DNA from: Frateuria_A sp035944355
GTDB lineage: Bacteria; Pseudomonadota; Gammaproteobacteria; Xanthomonadales; Rhodanobacteraceae
Direction of reading: 5' to 3'
Assembly: GCF_035944355.1 (NCBI RefSeq)
Contig: NZ_DASZBH010000008.1
Location: forward strand, 1 to 64,000
DNA length: 64,000 nt
Shown here: positions 59,285 through 64,000 of the stretch, in pieces
Layout of the letters: each line of letters opens with the position of its first letter
Position numbering within the stretch: position 1 is the stretch's first letter
Notes under the pieces: model-generated
Databases searched by the model: none
What the model was told of the DNA's origin: nothing
Seen by the model: the letters and a program-made list of their open reading frames with translations, nothing else
Translations under genes and position numbers: made by a program

Positions 59285-59610
59285 GAAAAATGCTCCATGG
59301 CGGGAGGGCATGCGAACGGGGCATGCGCGGGGATGTGGATGGTCGCCGAGCGGGGCGCGCAGCGGCAAGTTCTGACGCGCTCGCTCAAGAACTGACGCGT
59401 TTGCCGATACCAGCACAAGACCGGCGCTAAGGCATTCAATTTGCTTGACGCCGCTCAAGTCAGGCGGTAAACAGCAACGCATTGAGTGCGTTGCCGGCAA
59501 TCGGGACGCAACCACATTAACAAGTTGCGGTTTCTATACATGCACCACGGCGAGCGTTCGCCTCGTCCGGGTGCCTTACCTGAGCCTTGGACAGGCAGCA
59601 GGGGGGTTGA
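59285..59610. promoter_or_regulatory. Divergent gshB-pilG regulatory region
   Basis: 326 nt with no supported gene. It must hold the gshB promoter (minus) and pilG promoter (plus). Visible elements are the inverted repeat CAACGCA/TGCGTTG (59475-59493, 5-nt loop), CTTGA/TCAAG near 59443-59458, and a weak TATACA at 59535-59540 before pilG. Confidence 0.4.
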
Positions 59611-60012
59611 GTGAACTTGAACACTAGCGACAACGGCTTGTCCGGTCTTAAGGTCATGGTGATCGATGACTCCAAGACCATCCGCCGCACGGCCGAAACC
59701 TTGCTCAAGAAGGAAGGTTGCGACGTGCTCACCGCCGTCGACGGCTTCGAGGCGCTGGCGAAGATCTCCGACCAGAAGCCGGCCATCATCTTCGTCGACA
59801 TCATGATGCCGCGGCTGGACGGCTACCAGACCTGCGCACTGATCAAGAACAACCCGCAGTTCCGCGCCACCCCGGTGATCATGCTGAGCTCGAAGGACGG
59901 CCTGTTCGACAAGGCCCGCGGCCGTATCGTCGGCGCGGAGCAGTACCTGACCAAGCCGTTCACCCGCGACGAACTGCTCGGTGCCATCCATCGTCACGTC
60001 AGCACGGTCTGA
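59611..60012 (+). CDS. pilG: Twitching motility response regulator PilG
   Basis: 133 aa from a GTG at 59611. CheY-like receiver with phospho-acceptor D63 in IIFVDIMMP, acidic pair D19-D20 and conserved K in YLTKPF. PilG turns the Pil-Chp signal into pilus extension via the motors encoded at 50-52 kb. First gene of the chemosensory operon. Confidence 0.96.
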   Translation: MNLNTSDNGLSGLKVMVIDDSKTIRRTAETLLKKEGCDVLTAVDGFEALAKISDQKPAIIFVDIMMPRLDGYQTCALIKNNPQFRATPVIMLSSKDGLFDKARGRIVGAEQYLTKPFTRDELLGAIHRHVSTV

Positions 60013-60048
60013 AAAGCCACTGACTGCAGCGTCTTATAGGGGAGACCT

Positions 60049-60420
60049 GTGGCAAAGATTCTCATCATCGACGACTCGCCGACCGACGTGCGCGTGTTCA
60101 CCACGCTGCTGGAGAAGGCCGGTTACCAGGTCGCCGCCGTCAGCACCGCCGAGGAAGGCATCGAGCGCGTCCGCGCCGAGCTGCCCGATCTGGTGATCAT
60201 GGACGTCATCATGCCCGGCATGAACGGCTTCCAGGCCACCCGCACGCTCACCCGCGATCCGGCCACCTCGGCCGTGCCGATCGTGATGATCACCACCAAG
60301 TCGATGGAAACCGATCGCGTCTGGGGCTTGCGCCAGGGCGCGCGCGCGTTCATCACCAAGCCGGTCAACGAGAAGGAACTGCTGACCTGCATCAACGACC
60401 TGTTGCCGAGCGCGGCATGA
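60049..60420 (+). CDS. pilH: Twitching motility response regulator PilH
   Basis: 123 aa from a GTG at 60049 with GGGGAGA upstream. CheY-like receiver: acidic pair D8-D9, phospho-acceptor D52 in VIMDVIMPG, switch Thr (VMITTK) and K in FITKPV. PilH opposes PilG or acts as a phosphate sink in Pseudomonas. Its stop overlaps the pilI start (ATGA). Confidence 0.96.
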   Translation: MAKILIIDDSPTDVRVFTTLLEKAGYQVAAVSTAEEGIERVRAELPDLVIMDVIMPGMNGFQATRTLTRDPATSAVPIVMITTKSMETDRVWGLRQGARAFITKPVNEKELLTCINDLLPSAA

Positions 60421-60962
60421 ACGAGAGCGCCAACCTCACGCCGTTCGAGATCCTGGCCCGCTACGAACGCCTGTCGCTGGCGCACGCGCTGGACCTGCAG
60501 GACAAGATGGAGGCGCCCGGCCTGTGGCGCGGTATCGGCTACCGGGTGGGCTCGCGGCTGTTCGTCAGCGGCATCGACGAGATCAACGAGCTGCTGGCCG
60601 TGCCGGTGATGACCCCCGTGCCGCTCACTCAGCCCTGGTTGCTGGGCGTGGCCAATGTGCGCGGCAACCTGGTGCCGGTCATCGACTTCAACCGTTTCCT
60701 GTTCGGCGAGCGCACCCAGCCGAGCGAGCGCACGCGCCTGCTGATCGTTCGTCAGGGTGGCGGCAGCGTGGCGCTGATGGTCGACGAGGTGTTCGGGCAA
60801 CGCACGGTCGACGAGGAACAGCGCCGCCAGGCGGTGGCTGAGGAGGACCCACGGCTGACGCGCTTCGTCGAGGAGCGGGTCGAGGTGGGCGTCCAGCAGT
60901 TGGGCGTGTTCAGCATGAACCGGCTGGTACGTGCGCCGGATTTCCGCCAGGCCGCGGCCTGA
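60417..60962 (+). CDS. pilI: CheW-like adaptor PilI
   Basis: 181 aa. CheW beta-barrel with GVANVRGNLVPVIDFNRFLFGE, linking the PilJ receptor to the ChpA kinase. Overlaps pilH by 4 bp. In Pseudomonas the gene lies in the same place between pilH and pilJ. Confidence 0.93.
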   Translation: MNESANLTPFEILARYERLSLAHALDLQDKMEAPGLWRGIGYRVGSRLFVSGIDEINELLAVPVMTPVPLTQPWLLGVANVRGNLVPVIDFNRFLFGERTQPSERTRLLIVRQGGGSVALMVDEVFGQRTVDEEQRRQAVAEEDPRLTRFVEERVEVGVQQLGVFSMNRLVRAPDFRQAAA

Positions 60963-61080
60963 GGCGAAAGATGGGTAGGGCCGGTGCCGTGCGAGGCCGG
61001 AAACAGGGGCGAGAGGTTTCCGCCGGCGTCGCGCGGTCGAAGCGCGGTGCGGCAGGATGGAAGACGGACGAGGTGTAACG

Positions 61081-63111
61081 ATGAGCACTATAGGGGGCAT
61101 CGGCAAGGAACGGGGCTATACCGGCCTCATCGTCCTGCTGCTGATCGCGATCGGTTTCGCGGCGCTGGATTTCTTCCTGCTCAACCAGAAGAACGGCGAG
61201 GACCGCCAGGCCAGCGCGCTGACGACGCAGATCCAAGTGCTGTCGCAGCAGACCGCCAAGTACGCACTGGAGGCCGCCGGCGGCAACGTCGACTCCTTCA
61301 AGGAATTGGAGAGCACTCGCAACGCCATCGATTCGGCCGTGCAGAGGCTCACCAAGGGCGACCCCAAGGGCGGCATGCAGGCTTACAGCGATAACAACAC
61401 GACGCCGGCCGGGCGTGCCGTGACGGCGCTGGTCAGCGCCTGGGGCCAGTTCGACGGCGACATCCGCAAGATCCTGTCCAACAAGGCGGTGGTGCTCGAC
61501 TCGGCGCAGCGCGCCGACAAGCTCGCGCAGCAGATGCCGCTGCTCAATTCGAGCATGGACCAGGTCACCAACATCCTGCAGCAGCGCAACGGCAGCGCCG
61601 AGCAGATGCTGGGCTCCTCGCGCCAGATGCTGCTGGCCGACCGCATGACCCGCCGCGTGCAGGAGGTGCTGCAGGGCGGCGACACGGCGCAGGCGGCGGC
61701 CGATGGCCTGGCGCGCGACGCGCAGCTGTACGGCACCGTGCTCAAGGGCCTCACCGACGGCAACCCCGATGCCGGCGTCAAGGCCATGGGCGACGCCAAC
61801 GCGCGCAAGATCCTCACCGACATGCAGGCCAACTGGGAAGCGCTGGCCGACCCGATCGCCAAGCTGGTGGTCGCGGCGAGCGCCATCGTCGACGTGAAGA
61901 ACGCCGGCAACCAGGCCTCGCTGGATTCGCAGAACGTGCTGCTGCGCGCCAACGAGCTGTCCGACCAGATCGGCAAGCTGCCTTACCGCCGCCTGTTCCC
62001 GAACGTGTGGTGGGGTGTGATCGGTGCGATCGGCGCGGTGGCCTTCGCGCTGCTGCTGGTGGTCACGCTGGTGCGCGACCAGCGCAAGCGCTTCCAGGAT
62101 TCGACCGAGCTCAACCAGCGCAACCAGGAGGCGATCATGCGCCTGCTGGACGAGATGGGCTCGCTTGCCGAAGGCGACCTTACCGTCAAGACCACGGTGT
62201 CGGAGGACATCACCGGCGCCATCGCCGACTCGGTGAACTACGCCATCGACGAGCTGCGCACCCTGGTAACCACGATCAACGAGACCTCCGAACAGGTGTC
62301 CTCGTCGGCGCAGGAAACCCAGACCACCGCGCGCCACCTGGCCGACGCGGCGCAGAGCCAGGCCGCGCGTATCAGCACGGCGACCTCGGCGATCAACCAG
62401 ATCGCCAGCCTGATGGACAACGTCTCCAAGGACTCGGCCGAGTCGGCCGACGTGGCCGAGCGCTCGGTGCAGATCGCCTCGCGCGGCGCCGAAGTGGTGC
62501 GCGAGACCATCTCGGGCATGGACTCGATCCGCGATCAGATCCAGGAGACCTCCAAGCGCATCAAGCGCCTGGGCGAGTCCTCGCAGGAAATCGGCTCGAT
62601 CGTGGAACTGATCAACGACATCGCCGAGCAGACCAACATCCTGGCCTTGAACGCGGCCATCCAGGCGGCCTCGGCCGGTGAGGCGGGCCGAGGCTTTGCG
62701 GTGGTGGCGGACGAAGTGCAGCGCCTGGCGGAACGCTCCGCCAGCGCGACCAAGCGAATCGAAACGCTGGTGCAGACCATTCAGTCCGACACCAACGAAG
62801 CGGTCAACTCGATGGAGCAGACCACCGCCGAGGTGGTTGCCGGCGCACGCCTGGCCGAGGACGCCGGCAGCGCGCTGGGCGACATCGAACGCGTCTCGCA
62901 CGACCTGTCGGCGCTGATTCAGAACATCTCCACCGCGGCGCGCCAGCAGTCCGCGGCGGCGACCGACATTTCGCAGTCGATGAACGCGATCCAGGAAATC
63001 ACCTCGCAGACCTCGCAGGGCGCGAGCCAGACGGCCGACTCGATCGGCTACCTGGCGCAGCTGGCCAGCGACCTGCGGCGCTCGGTGGCTCACTTCAAGT
63101 TGCCGGGTTGA
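61081..63111 (+). CDS. pilJ: Pil-Chp methyl-accepting receptor PilJ
   Basis: 676 aa from the ATG at 61081 with GAGG upstream. Two membrane segments (about residues 14-34 and 308-331) frame a large periplasmic domain; HAMP and the cytoplasmic hairpin follow. The tip reads EQTNILALNAAIQAASAGEAGRGF (AASAG replaces the common AARAG), characteristic of PilJ. It senses surface contact or pili in Pseudomonas. Ends 77 nt before chpA; no pilK methyltransferase is present. Confidence 0.95.
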   Translation: MSTIGGIGKERGYTGLIVLLLIAIGFAALDFFLLNQKNGEDRQASALTTQIQVLSQQTAKYALEAAGGNVDSFKELESTRNAIDSAVQRLTKGDPKGGMQAYSDNNTTPAGRAVTALVSAWGQFDGDIRKILSNKAVVLDSAQRADKLAQQMPLLNSSMDQVTNILQQRNGSAEQMLGSSRQMLLADRMTRRVQEVLQGGDTAQAAADGLARDAQLYGTVLKGLTDGNPDAGVKAMGDANARKILTDMQANWEALADPIAKLVVAASAIVDVKNAGNQASLDSQNVLLRANELSDQIGKLPYRRLFPNVWWGVIGAIGAVAFALLLVVTLVRDQRKRFQDSTELNQRNQEAIMRLLDEMGSLAEGDLTVKTTVSEDITGAIADSVNYAIDELRTLVTTINETSEQVSSSAQETQTTARHLADAAQSQAARISTATSAINQIASLMDNVSKDSAESADVAERSVQIASRGAEVVRETISGMDSIRDQIQETSKRIKRLGESSQEIGSIVELINDIAEQTNILALNAAIQAASAGEAGRGFAVVADEVQRLAERSASATKRIETLVQTIQSDTNEAVNSMEQTTAEVVAGARLAEDAGSALGDIERVSHDLSALIQNISTAARQQSAAATDISQSMNAIQEITSQTSQGASQTADSIGYLAQLASDLRRSVAHFKLPG

Positions 63112-63188
63112 CCAACGTTTACCGACAGGGGGCAACCTCGAACGGTTGCGCGATGCGCGTGTAGCGCGCAGCCGCTCAAGAGGGGCGC

Positions 63189-64000
63189 ATGAGACTTCAA
63201 GACCACATCGATTTCACCACCCTGCAGTGGGTCAAGCCGGAGCTCGACGAGACCCTGGCGCAGGCCCGCGAGGCGTTGGAGACCTATGTAGAGACCGGCA
63301 AGCGCGAAGTCATGCGCGCCTGCGTGGATCACCTGCACCAGGTGCAGGGCACCCTGCGCATGGTCGAGCTCTACGGTGCGGCGATGGTCGCCGAGGAGAT
63401 GGAGACGCTCGCCATCTGCCTGCTGGAGGATCACGTCCGCCAGCGCGAGGAGGCCTTCGGCGCGTTGATGCGTGGCCTCATGCAACTGCCCGACTACATG
63501 GAGCGCCTGTCCGGCGGTCATCGCGACGTGCCGGTGGTGCTGCTGCCGCTGCTCAACGACCTGCGCGCCAGCCGCGACCAGCAGGCGCTGTCCGAAGCCG
63601 CGCTGTTCAACCCGAACCTGGAGCAGGCGCTGCCGGTGCAGGCCCCGGGTGCACAGGGCGAAGTGGACGTGGCCGCCCAGCGCAGCGCGATCACCACGCT
63701 TCGGCTGCGCTTCCAGCAGCAACTGCTGGCCTGGTTCCGCGGCCAGAACGCGCCGCAGCAGCTGGTCGGCATGCGCGAGACGCTGCTGGACATCGCCGGC
63801 CGCTGCTGGACCGTGCCCGGCCGCCGCCTCTGGTGGATCGCCGCCGGCGTACTGGAAGGCCTGGAGCAGGGCCTGCTCAAGAGCCATGCCGCCGAGATCC
63901 GCCAGTTGATCGGCAAGGTCGACCGCAACATTCGCCAGTTGGTGGAGCAGGGCGAAGCCAGCCTGCGCGGCGGCGACGCCGACGAACTGGCGGGCAAGCT
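63189..64000 (+). CDS. chpA: Pil-Chp hybrid histidine kinase ChpA/PilL, N-terminal part (partial)
   Basis: 270 codons before the window ends, starting at ATG 63189. An early helical domain contains H50-QVQG in VDHLHQVQGTLRMVELYGA, like an Hpt domain but with glutamine in place of the usual lysine, so it may be a pseudo-Hpt as in FimL/ChpA N-termini. Further Hpt repeats, CheA kinase and receiver domains are expected beyond the window. It would phosphorylate PilG and PilH. Confidence 0.9.
   Translation, partial: MRLQDHIDFTTLQWVKPELDETLAQAREALETYVETGKREVMRACVDHLHQVQGTLRMVELYGAAMVAEEMETLAICLLEDHVRQREEAFGALMRGLMQLPDYMERLSGGHRDVPVVLLPLLNDLRASRDQQALSEAALFNPNLEQALPVQAPGAQGEVDVAAQRSAITTLRLRFQQQLLAWFRGQNAPQQLVGMRETLLDIAGRCWTVPGRRLWWIAAGVLEGLEQGLLKSHAAEIRQLIGKVDRNIRQLVEQGEASLRGGDADELAGK

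Noticed and set aside
59611..64000. Missing pilK taken as an anomaly
   Set aside because: pilJ followed directly by the chpA/pilL gene is, as far as I recall, normal for this order, so it is not unusual.
1..64000. Search for a new multi-gene defence or biosynthetic system
   Set aside because: Almost every gene belongs to a known core family in expected order; no clustered unknown genes, nuclease-helicase sets, toxin-antitoxin pairs or carrier-protein genes were found.

Overview
The window is one continuous chromosomal stretch from a high-GC gammaproteobacterium. The order tuf, S10-spc-alpha ribosomal clusters, dsbB and a class II DAHP synthase, the H-NS-family protein ending in a TWSGRGKRPRW motif, and the pyrB-ruvX-algH-tonB-gshB-pilGHIJ-chpA block all fit the order Lysobacterales (Xanthomonadales). 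A Rhodanobacteraceae member such as Rhodanobacter or Dyella is my best guess; this is inferred from gene order and protein style, not from a database search. I see no prophage, insertion sequence, CRISPR array, tRNA or rRNA. The sequence is ordinary core genome with small islands of interest between genes.

Bases 1-14,620 hold the end of tuf, the S10 operon (rpsJ to rpsQ), the spc operon (rplN to secY) and the alpha operon (rpsM to rplQ), all on the plus strand. Translational coupling is tight, but five gaps (142-528, 7135-7344, 8278-8380, 8735-8890, 13897-14160) are packed with hairpins, promoter-like elements and repeated palindromes. rpmJ is absent from its usual place after secY. Bases 14,691-25,520 carry dsbB, a class II DAHP synthase, a decayed signal-peptidase remnant, a Cys-rich small protein, a secreted amidase, two overlapping multihaem cytochrome c genes, a mismatch uracil-DNA glycosylase with an ATP-PPase, an MscS channel and a two-component system. 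Bases 25,686-40,357 hold rng, yhdP, tldD, an H-NS-like gene, proS, a DUF4124 gene, pssA, a likely holD, rimI and valS.

Bases 40,519-50,006 are mostly short metabolic operons: hemE with a DUF3147 gene; aroK-aroB facing an SDR gene whose start codon lies 6 nt away; a kinase divergent from an overlapping pdxH-yjbQ-cobalamin-binding trio; and proC-yggT. Bases 50,303-52,670 hold the twitching motors pilT and pilU, separated by a long inverted repeat. Bases 52,765-59,284 carry on the minus strand a BON protein, a large lipoprotein, and pyrB, ruvX, algH, tonB and gshB. Bases 59,611-64,000 begin the Pil-Chp chemosensory operon (pilG, pilH, pilI, pilJ and the 5' part of chpA). The window therefore joins the translation machinery, envelope upkeep and type IV pilus control.

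I do not see a convincing new multi-gene system. The observations most worth a second look are the hairpin-dense ribosomal leaders (especially the S10 leader and the rpoA-rplQ gap), a heptamer-based inverted repeat between pilT and pilU with apparent relatives in the rplR-rpsE gap and inside valS, a frameshifted signal-peptidase remnant beside a 12-cysteine small protein, a candidate DNA polymerase III psi subunit, and a possibly leaderless cytochrome c message.
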